DNA from: a virus
Direction: 5' to 3' (one strand)
DNA length: 59,944 nucleotides
IMG/VR virus record: IMGVR_UViG_3300043661_000028
Location: 1-59,944 of that record
The translations under genes and the position numbers were made by a program. The stretch's first letter is position 1; the number at the start of each line of letters is the position of its first letter. The notes beneath the pieces are model-generated. The model worked only from the letters and a program-made list of their open reading frames with translations. It was not told the origin of the DNA and made no database searches. Shown here piece after piece: positions 52,692 through 59,944 of the stretch.

Positions 52692-55600
52692 CTCCGAACC
52701 CGCTCGGGTTCAAGGCCGAGCTCCTCCTCGCCGGAAGCTGGACATTAGCCCGCTGACGTCACCGCGTTCGTGATGCTGCGCGACCGGGTGCAGATCACCG
52801 GCATGGGCCGCCCGGACGAATCGAACGGGATCTCCGCCAGCCAGCTCACCCTGACCCTGAAGAACGACGGCCGGTTCACCCCGAAGAACGCCAGCGCGCC
52901 AGCCCCGTACCTGAATAATATCCTGCGGAACACCCAGATCCGGGTGAGCGTCAACGCGACGTCCGCGACGGGCGTCGCCTACAGCCAGTACAGGTTCTTC
53001 GGCGAGATCAGCAGCTGGCCGCCCGCCACCGACATCAGCGGCCGCGACACCTACGTCTCCATCACCGCGGCGGGTATCTGGCAGCGCATCGTCCAGTCCT
53101 CGGCGACCATCGGCAGTCCCTACAGCCGGTATGCCGGGCAGCAGACCGGGGTCAATGTCCCCGCGTCGTACTGGGCGATGGAGGACGGCTCCGGCTCCAC
53201 GGTCCTGGTGACGGACGTGGGCGCGGGTGCGGCAGCGACGTTCACCGGCGTCCCGTCGTTCGCCGCGGACGGGACCAGCTTCGCCGGGTCCGACGCGCTG
53301 ATGCAGTTCGCCGGCGCCAGGGTCACCGCGAATGTCACGTCGGCCGCGACGCCCACGAACACGGTGGTGAGGTTCGCGCTGTCGGTCCCGGCGGCGGGTG
53401 ACAGCGAGGCCTCGACATTCGCCGGCGGCGCTGAGGTCGCGAAGATCTTCAGCCCGTCCGCGACGATCAAGCGGGTGGACGTGTCGCTGGTCGCCAGCCA
53501 GCTGCAGATCCACGGGTACACCTCGACGGCGGGCGGCGCCGCGGCGTTCTCCGGCACGATCACCACGAAGGTCAACGGCGTCCCGGTCCTGGTCAGCGTG
53601 GAGCTCACCCCGTCCGGGTCCTCCGTCAACTGGGCGCTGCGGATCATCAAGCCCGGCGCGGCGGCGGCGCTGGACCAGGTGACCGGCACCCGCGCGTCGT
53701 CGACGCTCGCGGCGGTCACGCAGGTGTTTCTGGACGGCCAGGGCAGGCTGGCCGACACCTCCGGCGGGCATCTCGGCGTGTTCTACGCGGTGCCGTCCCT
53801 GGTCACCGCGGCGGCGGCGCTCGGCGGGTTCGCGGGGGAATTCGCGGTCGACCGGTTCAACCGGCTGTGCGGCGAGTTCGGGATCGCCACTACGGTCATC
53901 GGGTCCACGTCGGCGGCGATGGGCCCGCAGGCCGACGACACCCTCGCGAACATCCTGCAGTCCATCGAGGACACCGACGGCGGCCTGCTGTACGAGACCC
54001 GCGACCAGTTCGGCCTCGGCTACCGCACCCTGATCAGCCTGCAGAACCAGTCGGTCGCGGTGACGCTGAACTACACGGCGGGGGTCCTCGGCGCACCGCC
54101 GGCGCCCACCTATGACCTCCAGCTGGTCAAGAACTCCTGGGCCGTCACCAACACCGACGGGTACGTCGCGCAGGCGACGCTGACATCGGGGGCGGTCTCC
54201 GTCCAGCAGACCCCCAACGGCGTCGGGGTGTACGCCGGGACGGCGAACTGCAACGCCAGCACCCACGCGCAGGTCAACGCGATCGCGCAGCAGCGGCTGT
54301 TCACCGGGACCGTCGATGACGTGCGGTATCCGACGGTCACGATGAACATGGCCCGGGCGCAGGCCGCGCCGCTGTTCGCGTCGGTGCCGGGCCTGCGGAT
54401 CGGCGACTACATGCAGGTCACGACCCTGCCCGCGACGGTAGGGGGGAGCTCGACCAGCAAGCAGCTGGCGTGGGGGTACGCCGAGACGATCAGCCACAAC
54501 TCGTGGACGATCGTGTTCAACGCGGTCCCCGAATCACCGTTCGAAACCGGCTATAGCCCCGGGGTGTTCTCCGTCGTGCAGGCGGCCACGCAGGGCGTCG
54601 CCGCCGGGTCCGCGGTGGGCTCCACGGTGTCCGGGTCGCAGATCGCGGCGGGCGCGGTCGGCGGCGCCGCGATATCGAACGTGATCAGCGCCCGGTCGGT
54701 CGGCGGGGTCACCTCGTTCATCGCCGCCAGCACGCCGTTCGACTGGTCGTTCGCCGTATCCGGCACCCCGACCGACGACACGTTCTTCATCTGCACCGAG
54801 GACCAGGCGCTGCCGATCGCGGTCGGTGACACGTTCACGAACTCCGGCGGCCTCGGCGGCCCGTTCACCGTCACGTCACTGGACCCGCCGTCCGGCGGGA
54901 ACGTCAGCATCCACTACACGCCGGATGCGTCCGGCGTGATGAGCTCCGGCACCGTGTCCGGCGGGAAGAACGGCGACACCTGGGTCAACACCAGCGCCGG
55001 CAACCAGGTCAACCAGTGGGCGAACGGGGCGTGGGTACCGGTCCAGTTCGGGCCCAGCGCGACCGGGAACACCGGCGCCGTCCAGAACGACAACCCGTAC
55101 TTCGCCGCCGGGGACCCCACCGGCTGGTCCGGGTTCAACGGGTCGTTCGCGGTCACCGCCTCCCCGCCCGCGGGCGCCTCCTACCCGTACGCCGGGGTGT
55201 ACGTCAACAACGGGGTCACGGCCGGCGCGATGGAGGAAGGCGACACCAACGGCAGCGGGTTCGCCGTGACCCCGCTTACCCAGATCAGCATCAGCGGCTG
55301 GTTCCGGTCCACCTCCACGACCATCCAGATCGGGTTCGACTACGCCAACGCCGCCTTCGGGTTCGTCGCCGGGCCCACGAACCAGAACTTCACCGTCACC
55401 GCGAACACCTGGACTCAGCTGACCGCGGTGCAGACGGTGCCCGCGACCGCCGCGTGGGCGCGGCCCCGGATCGGGTGCTCCACTGCCAACGGCAGTACCA
55501 CGTACGCGCAGGCTGTCGTGTGCTCGCAGCAGGTCCCCGGGACGCTGATCCAGGCCGGGACCGTCACCGCGGCGCAGATCCTCGCCGGGACGATCACCGC

Positions 55601-56468
55601 CGGCCTGCTGGCAGCCGGAGCAGTCATCGCCGGGAAGATCGCAGCGGGAGCCATCGACGGCATGACGATCACCGGCGCGAACATCATCGCGGACGGTAAC
55701 GCCGACCAGCTGCTCATTTACTCGGGCGCCCCGTCCAGCAGCAACCTGATCGCGAACATATCCGGCGCGGCCGGCACCGACGGATTCGGTACCGCCATCG
55801 CCGCAGGCGTCGAGATCCAGCAGGGCGGCCTGGTCCTGGATGATCAGGCGGGGGCACCGACTGCCGTATCTGGCGCCAGCGTGCTGTATTCCAGTATTGC
55901 CGGGCGGCCTCGGTACCTAAGCGGCGCAGGAGCAGACGATATCCTGGAACGCGGATCGATCAACGTCGCAACGTTCCCTGTCGGCAACACCGTAACCCCA
56001 ACCATTATTTCTGCCCCAATCGCGTATCTTGCAGGTGAGGGTAGCCAGTCAAGCTCTTTCGAGCTTGAGTTCTGGGGAAATCTCTCCATGGGTGCGACGG
56101 TTGAGACCCCCGGTTTCTGGTTGTACATCGACGGAGCCGCACCTAGCGGTAACTCGGTTGTTAGCTTCGGCGGAGCCTCGCTTATCGCTAGTAACGGCTA
56201 TGACTATCACGTCAAGATGCTCGTTGCAATCTCAGGCGGTGGCGCTAGCGGCCACATCTCTATCGTCGGGCACGGGACGCTTTCCGCCCATAATGCAAAT
56301 GAGCAGTACACCGGCACGGGCGGTATCAACTTGTGCGGAGCCAGTCAGGTTACGGGCCTCGCCTTTGACACGACGGCTAACCATACGATCCAGGCATATC
56401 TTGTCTGGGGCGGTGCGGGCGGCCAGAACGCGAACACTTATGTCACCAAGATCGTCAGATATAGTTAA
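52670..56468 (+). CDS. large minor tail / receptor-binding protein, N-terminus in another frame
   Basis: ATG 52670 reads MSTFPGAPPNPLGFKAELLL then AGSWTLAR and TGA (52754-52756). One base on, the +1 frame continues DVTAFVMLRDRVQITGMGRP for ~1237 residues. Usual tail proteins begin exactly this way (GTWTDVT..V..RD.V.I..GR.DE), so the two frames belong together. If no shift occurs, the body could start at GTG 52770. It has a head domain (~1-120), lectin-like sandwiches (~125-330), a central tail hub (~340-600), repeated beta-helix turns with GTVTAAQILAGTITAGLLAA, and a lower-GC C-terminal tip. Confidence 0.75.
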
Positions 56469-56479
56469 GGGGGAATACA

Positions 56480-56827
56480 ATGGCAGGGTCCGTTATAGGC
56501 AGTGATCAGGTCAACAATGTCATTACCAGCCTCGCCGTGAACCTCCGCAACATCATGCAGCAGATCTCCAACCTGAACAAGTCCGTCAACGGGCAGGCTG
56601 CCGGGCTCGCCTACCTGGTGTCCATCGGGTACAGCAACACGATCGCTACATCGAGCCCGAACAACCCGGTAATCAACGGCACGATGATCACCGATGCTCA
56701 GTACGCGCTGAACATGATCGGCTACCTAAACACGGTCGCTGCCGTCTACTTCGGCACGGCCCCCCAGACCCCGGCGTTCTCTTTCGATGAGGAACTCTCG
56801 CAGGTATGGGCTGGGCAAATCGGCTAG
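56480..56827 (+). CDS. small tail-tip protein (115 aa)
   Basis: ATG 56480 after GGGGGAA. GSDQVNNVITSLAVNLRNIM then QQISNLNKSVNGQAAGLAYL (helix) and TDAQYALNMIGYLNTVAAVY. Similar small helical proteins follow tail-tip genes in actinophages. Its AT-richer codons resemble the preceding tip domain. Role unknown. Confidence 0.55.
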   Translation: MAGSVIGSDQVNNVITSLAVNLRNIMQQISNLNKSVNGQAAGLAYLVSIGYSNTIATSSPNNPVINGTMITDAQYALNMIGYLNTVAAVYFGTAPQTPAFSFDEELSQVWAGQIG

Positions 56828-56863
56828 CCCGTGACCCTTTGACGCCCCCGGGGGGAGGTAGAC

Positions 56864-57508
56864 GTGGCCGCTGGCGACCCTGGCGGGGCAGCGCCGGGCG
56901 CCAGCCCCGGGCCCGGCGTGGACCGTTTCGGGACACCGGTCATCGACCCGACCCAGAACGTCCTGGACCTGGTCAACGCCGCGATCAAACGGCAGGACGA
57001 CCTCCGCGAGATGCAATCCGCGCATGTCACCCAGCTCGGCCAGCTGCGCGAGGACCACGCGAGGTACATCACCGAGCTGCGGGCGCAGTACGGGACGGAG
57101 CTGCGCCAGGCCGAGACCGCCAGGATCGACGCCATCCGGGCCGTCGACGTCGGCGCGGTCAACCGGGCCGCCGAGGTGTCCGCCACCCAGGCGGCAACCC
57201 TGGCCACCCAGGTAGCCACGTCCGCCGAGGCCCTGCGAGGCCAGGTCGAGGCGGCACGCCAGCAGACCGCCACCGCCCTGGCCGCCGCCCTGGAACCCAT
57301 CCAGAAAGACATCCAGGACCTCCGCCGCGCCCAGTACGAGGCGCAGGGCCAGAAAACCCAGGTCGTGGAGACATCCGCCACCACCCGGGACGACGTGTCC
57401 ATCGAGGCGGCACGCATCCAGGCGGCGGCGCAGCGGACCCAGGTGTACGCCCTGATCATCGCGGCGCTCGTCCTCGCAGTCGGGCTCTACGCCGCCTTCC
57501 ACAAGTAG
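56864..57508 (+). CDS. coiled-coil protein with C-terminal membrane anchor
   Basis: GTG 56864 after GGGGGAGG. The N-terminal 25 residues are Pro/Gly-rich. Residues ~35-180 are a long coiled coil (DLREMQSAHVTQLGQLREDH then ALEPIQKDIQDLRRAQYEAQ), and VYALIIAALVLAVGLYAAFH is a C-terminal membrane helix. Before the holin-like gene this suggests a lysis accessory or anchor protein. Not an identified spanin. Confidence 0.65.
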   Translation: MAAGDPGGAAPGASPGPGVDRFGTPVIDPTQNVLDLVNAAIKRQDDLREMQSAHVTQLGQLREDHARYITELRAQYGTELRQAETARIDAIRAVDVGAVNRAAEVSATQAATLATQVATSAEALRGQVEAARQQTATALAAALEPIQKDIQDLRRAQYEAQGQKTQVVETSATTRDDVSIEAARIQAAAQRTQVYALIIAALVLAVGLYAAFHK

Positions 57509-57520
57509 CAGGAGACCAGC

Positions 57521-57844
57521 ATGGCCGGACCGGTCGAACGGAAAGTCCAGGCGTCCACGGCCGCCGCCGCCGCGGCCGGGCTCGCCCTGTGGGCGCTCGG
57601 CCACTACGTGTTCAGGTCCGGCGTCCCCGACGTGGTCGCCTCCTGGATCTACGTCCTCGTGCCTGGCGCGCTCACGTTCGGCGCGGGCTACCTCGCGAAG
57701 CACACGGACCGGCTGATAGCCACGGTCACCGTGCCGGGGCGCCGCGTGACCGCTGCGGACTTCCCTGGCCTGCCGCCAGGACCCGCACCAGGCGCCACGC
57801 CGCCGCCGCAGAAGACACTGCTGCCTCCCGCCGCACCGGAGTGA
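57521..57844 (+). CDS. holin-like protein (107 aa)
   Basis: ATG 57521 after AGGAGA. Two membrane helices (AAAAAAGLALWALGHYVF; VASWIYVLVPGALTFGAGYL) with a positive KHTDR end and a Pro-rich tail. Two-helix holins of this shape precede actinophage endolysins. It lies in the right place, with the endolysin ~1 kb downstream beyond a leftward cassette. Confidence 0.65.
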   Translation: MAGPVERKVQASTAAAAAAGLALWALGHYVFRSGVPDVVASWIYVLVPGALTFGAGYLAKHTDRLIATVTVPGRRVTAADFPGLPPGPAPGATPPPQKTLLPPAAPE

Positions 57845-57865
57845 CCCGCAGCCGGGAGCCGGGCG

Positions 57866-58033
57866 CTAGGTTCCTGTCGTCTCAGTCCTGGCGTGATGGT
57901 CGAGCCATGCCCTCACAGCGTCGGCGATGACACGGCGGACGGGCTGGCCGGTGGCGCTGGCATAGTCCTCAAGGCGCTGCCGCTCGGCCCCTAGTCGCAG
58001 GCTGAGGGGCTTCTCCCGGTGGCGGTCAGGCAT
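57866..58033 (-). CDS. ribbon-helix-helix regulator (55 aa)
   Basis: ATG 58033-58031, sharing a base with the stop of the upstream gene (TGATG). KPLSLRLGAERQRLEDYASA then TGQPVRRVIADAVRAWLDHH is a ribbon (LSLRL) followed by two helices around TGQPV, the Arc/CopG pattern. It is probably the repressor of the operator pair at 58858-58890 and forms a two-gene unit with the 268-residue protein. Confidence 0.8.
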   Translation of the reverse strand: MPDRHREKPLSLRLGAERQRLEDYASATGQPVRRVIADAVRAWLDHHARTETTGT

Positions 58034-58839
58034 CAGATGCTTTCTCCCAGCCAGTCCCGGTCCGCCATGGTCTCGTTGTAAGCGGCCACTGCGCCGAGGA
58101 CTTGCTCGCGGACTTCGGCCCACAGGGCGATCGTGAGGGTGCCGCCGTCCTCGCTGCAGAAGGCTGCCAGGGCGACGGGCGTGACGTCCTGGAGCCATTC
58201 CACCCACGCGCCGAAACCGTCCGCGGTCGTGCGCATCGCGGCGGCCCGCACCGTCCCGGGGGGCACCTGACCTTCGCTGACCGTGATCGCGCCGAGGGCG
58301 GCGCGGGTGATCAGGCAGCGGCTGGCCGACGTCATTGTCCGGCTGCGCGGTACTTCCGTGTCGGCGGCCGGCGCCAGCTTGTATAGCCCGGCTTCGCGGC
58401 CGATTCCGCGCAGCAGGTCTTGCAGGGCTTCGCTGACCTTGCGAGCATCTTCGTGGCTGAGGACCGGGCCGGGCTCGCCTGCGGGGTGGGTGCCAGAGCC
58501 GTAGGTGACGCCTTCCTCCAGCTCCACCAGTGCCTCGTCTGCCTCGCGGCTGCGCTCGGCGCTGATGCCGGTACCGAAGGACGGCTCCAGGGGGTAGCTT
58601 GTGCCGTCGAGCCATATCAGGTGGCCGTAGCCTTCCTCTCCGAGCTGGACATGGCCGTTCGCGTCCTCAGGCTGCCGGGCGAGTGCCTTGACGGCCTCGG
58701 CGTCCAGTGCCGCGACACCGTCGCCCAGGTCCATGATCCGCAGGCCGCCCAGAGCGGTCCCGCTCTGCTCCAGGTACTTCGCGGACTCGGGTCCGGTGGT
58801 GACGGTGTAGTCGGTCCAGCCGGGCAGTTCGGTGGCCAT
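58033..58839 (-). CDS. hypothetical protein paired with RHH regulator (268 aa)
   Basis: ATG 58839-58837 with GGGAGGAACTGAG before it on its strand. Mixed alpha/beta: ELPGWTDYTVTTGPESAKYL, then LGEEGYGHLIWLDGTSYPLE, and AAFCSEDGGTLTIALWAEVR near the end. No known domain. Translationally linked to the RHH protein, it could be a toxin-like, exclusion or regulatory protein; only the operon and its tight control are visible. Confidence 0.6.
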   Translation of the reverse strand: MATELPGWTDYTVTTGPESAKYLEQSGTALGGLRIMDLGDGVAALDAEAVKALARQPEDANGHVQLGEEGYGHLIWLDGTSYPLEPSFGTGISAERSREADEALVELEEGVTYGSGTHPAGEPGPVLSHEDARKVSEALQDLLRGIGREAGLYKLAPAADTEVPRSRTMTSASRCLITRAALGAITVSEGQVPPGTVRAAAMRTTADGFGAWVEWLQDVTPVALAAFCSEDGGTLTIALWAEVREQVLGAVAAYNETMADRDWLGESI

Positions 58840-58857
58840 CTCAGTTCCTCCCGTTTG

Positions 58858-58898
58858 GTGGTAGCTCCACTCTATGTGTGGTAGCTCCACAAAGTCAA
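58858..58898 (-). promoter_or_regulatory. promoter with tandem palindromic operators of the RHH operon
   Basis: Leftward TTGACT (58898-58893) and TAGAGT (58874-58869) are separated by 18 bp. GTGGTAGCTCCAC occurs at 58858-58870 and 58878-58890, exactly 20 bp apart, each with GTGG/CCAC arms around TAGCT. One copy fills the spacer and the other covers the end of the -10 and the start. Tandem short palindromes two turns apart are the classic target of RHH dimers. Confidence 0.8.
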
Positions 58899-58916
58899 GC
58901 CGCTAGGAGGCACCCA

Positions 58917-59864
58917 TTGATCGTCGACTACTCGGCCATCCGGCCGCCCGCCGCCGTCCTGAAAGCAGCTGGGGTCACCGCCGCCGGCCGCTACATCGGG
59001 TGGGACTCAGTCCCCGGCTTCGCCTCGATCGGCAAGAACATCACCAGGGCCGAGGCTGATGCCCTGACCGGTGCCGGGATCGCCGTGTTCCTCGCGTTCG
59101 AGTACGCAGCCGACGCGGTCACCAAGGGAGCCGCGCAGGGCCGCGCGGACGGCCGCCTGGCCATCACCCAGCTGGCCGCCCTCGGCGCCCCCGCCGGCAT
59201 GACCGTCTACTTCGCCGTCGACTTCGACATACCCGACTACGCGCCGCGCCTCCCCGACACTCCCCCGAACGCCGCCGCGAAACTCGGCCCAGCCGCGGAC
59301 TACTTCCGCGCCATCACCACGCTCGGGGGCCGCACCTGCCGGGTCGGCATCTACGGCGGCTACTACGCCTGCAAGCGGACCCTGGACGCCGGGCTGGCCG
59401 TCATGGCGTGGCAGACCGTCGCGTGGTCCGGGGGGCAGCGCGACCCGCGGGCCGTGCTCTACCAGCTCGCCGGGTCCGCCCCCCTCGCGGGCGCCGACGT
59501 CAACATCCACGAGAGCACCGCGCCGGACTTCGGCCAGTGGCCGCGCCCCAAGGGCGCCCAGCCGGACGGCCCGGCCCGGCCCGTCACCGAGGAGGACACC
59601 ATGATCATGCTCGACCTGCCCGCCAGCGGCCCCGCCGCCGTGCTGCCCGTACCCGCCGGGGCAAAGACGCTGACGCTGTACGCCGACCCCGGCTACAAGG
59701 GCCTCACGCCGCCGGAGCTGCGGGTCATCTTCCACGGCCAGGGCGCCCGCACCGTCACCCCCGGCTGGGACTCCCCTGCCGCGCTGGCCGCCCCGGCCGG
59801 GTCGCGGGTGTCGATCGCCCGGCTCGACACCGGGAACGTGCCCGTCACCGCCGCCTGGTCGTGA
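58917..59864 (+). CDS. endolysin (DUF1906 / Rv2525c-like glycoside hydrolase)
   Basis: TTG 58917 was chosen because AGGAGG stands before it; a GTG farther upstream lies in the operator. LIVDYSAIRPPAAVLKAAGV then TAAGRYIGWDSVPGFASIGK, LTGAGIAVFLAFEYAADAVT and YFAVDFDIPDYAPRLPD fit the TIM-barrel DUF1906 family. RTCRVGIYGGYYACKRTLDA and DVNIHESTAPDFGQW follow. Residues ~225-315 are a separate beta domain, probably for wall binding. It would cut host peptidoglycan at lysis. Confidence 0.85.
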   Translation: MIVDYSAIRPPAAVLKAAGVTAAGRYIGWDSVPGFASIGKNITRAEADALTGAGIAVFLAFEYAADAVTKGAAQGRADGRLAITQLAALGAPAGMTVYFAVDFDIPDYAPRLPDTPPNAAAKLGPAADYFRAITTLGGRTCRVGIYGGYYACKRTLDAGLAVMAWQTVAWSGGQRDPRAVLYQLAGSAPLAGADVNIHESTAPDFGQWPRPKGAQPDGPARPVTEEDTMIMLDLPASGPAAVLPVPAGAKTLTLYADPGYKGLTPPELRVIFHGQGARTVTPGWDSPAALAAPAGSRVSIARLDTGNVPVTAAWS

Positions 59865-59944
59865 CAGTTACCACCGCCGGGCGCCGGGTCGGCTCGATCG
59901 GCGCCATCGAGCGGCCCGGTGACTACTTCGGCCCGGCCAAGGGC
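59861..59944 (+). CDS. start of next gene, cut by window edge
   Basis: GTG 59861 overlaps the endolysin stop (GTGA). Only 28 codons are visible (TVTTAGRRVGSIGAIERPGD). The following gene cannot be named. Confidence 0.45.
   Translation, partial: MTVTTAGRRVGSIGAIERPGDYFGPAKG

Noticed and set aside
1-59944. tRNA, rRNA, integrase or insertion sequence
   Set aside because: I looked for tRNA-like arms, integrase catalytic motifs and transposase ends and saw none that I can support.

Overview
This is a high-GC (about 70% G+C) actinobacterial mobile element. The right half is a long-tailed, HK97-fold phage. The left half holds control genes plus transfer functions typical of actinomycete conjugative elements. 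GTG and TTG starts, ATGA/GTGA/TGATG stop-start overlaps, a WhiB regulator, a BldC-like regulator, a DUF5753-type HTH protein with its DUF6879 partner, a DUF2637 membrane protein and an FtsK/TraB-like translocase all point to a Streptomyces-like or Streptosporangiales-like host. I see no integrase, plasmid replication initiator, tRNA, rRNA or CRISPR array. The window is therefore an internal piece of a prophage, phage-plasmid or phage/conjugative-element hybrid, open at both ends.

Layout. Positions 1-5988 are a leftward block of overlapping small genes. It ends at the left edge in a protein with at least 21 four-residue QLxx repeats and includes a possible recombination protein (1882-3240). 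Positions 5989-11400 are the control region: divergent HTH genes, a ParB-like protein, a DUF5753/DUF6879 regulator operon and a BldC-like gene. Positions 11480-20900 run rightward: WhiB, secreted or membrane proteins, M23-like and lysozyme-like proteins, an FtsK/TraB-like DNA translocase followed by short repeats, and a DUF2637 protein. Positions 21090-27760 are many tiny genes, a small HNH protein among them, several joined by the same TGACCATG junction. Positions 27761-28103 hold iteron-like repeats just before the terminase genes.

Positions 28104-59944 are the virion and lysis region: small terminase, a large terminase split into ATPase and nuclease parts, portal, prohead protease, major capsid protein, a decoration/fibre insertion with a beta-helix protein, head-tail connectors, a methyltransferase/glycosyltransferase cargo, tail tube, frameshifting tail chaperone, tape measure, a large tail-tip protein, holin-like proteins and a DUF1906-type endolysin.

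The strongest new observation is a 273-nt group I intron (35020-35292) in the major capsid gene. Removing it joins the first exon to a 23-codon second exon (35293-35364) that restores the normal capsid C-terminus. A freestanding zinc-knuckle HNH-like gene follows at once. Other structures worth attention are a 75-nt perfect three-way junction predicted to start exactly at the 5' end of the DUF6879/HTH operon mRNA (10799-10873); a split terminase joined by a 29-codon ORF with ATGA overlaps at both ends; a tail gene whose N-terminus is separated by a CGC-UGA-C +1 frame change next to an inserted HNH gene; and a tandem operator over the promoter of a ribbon-helix-helix operon beside the endolysin.
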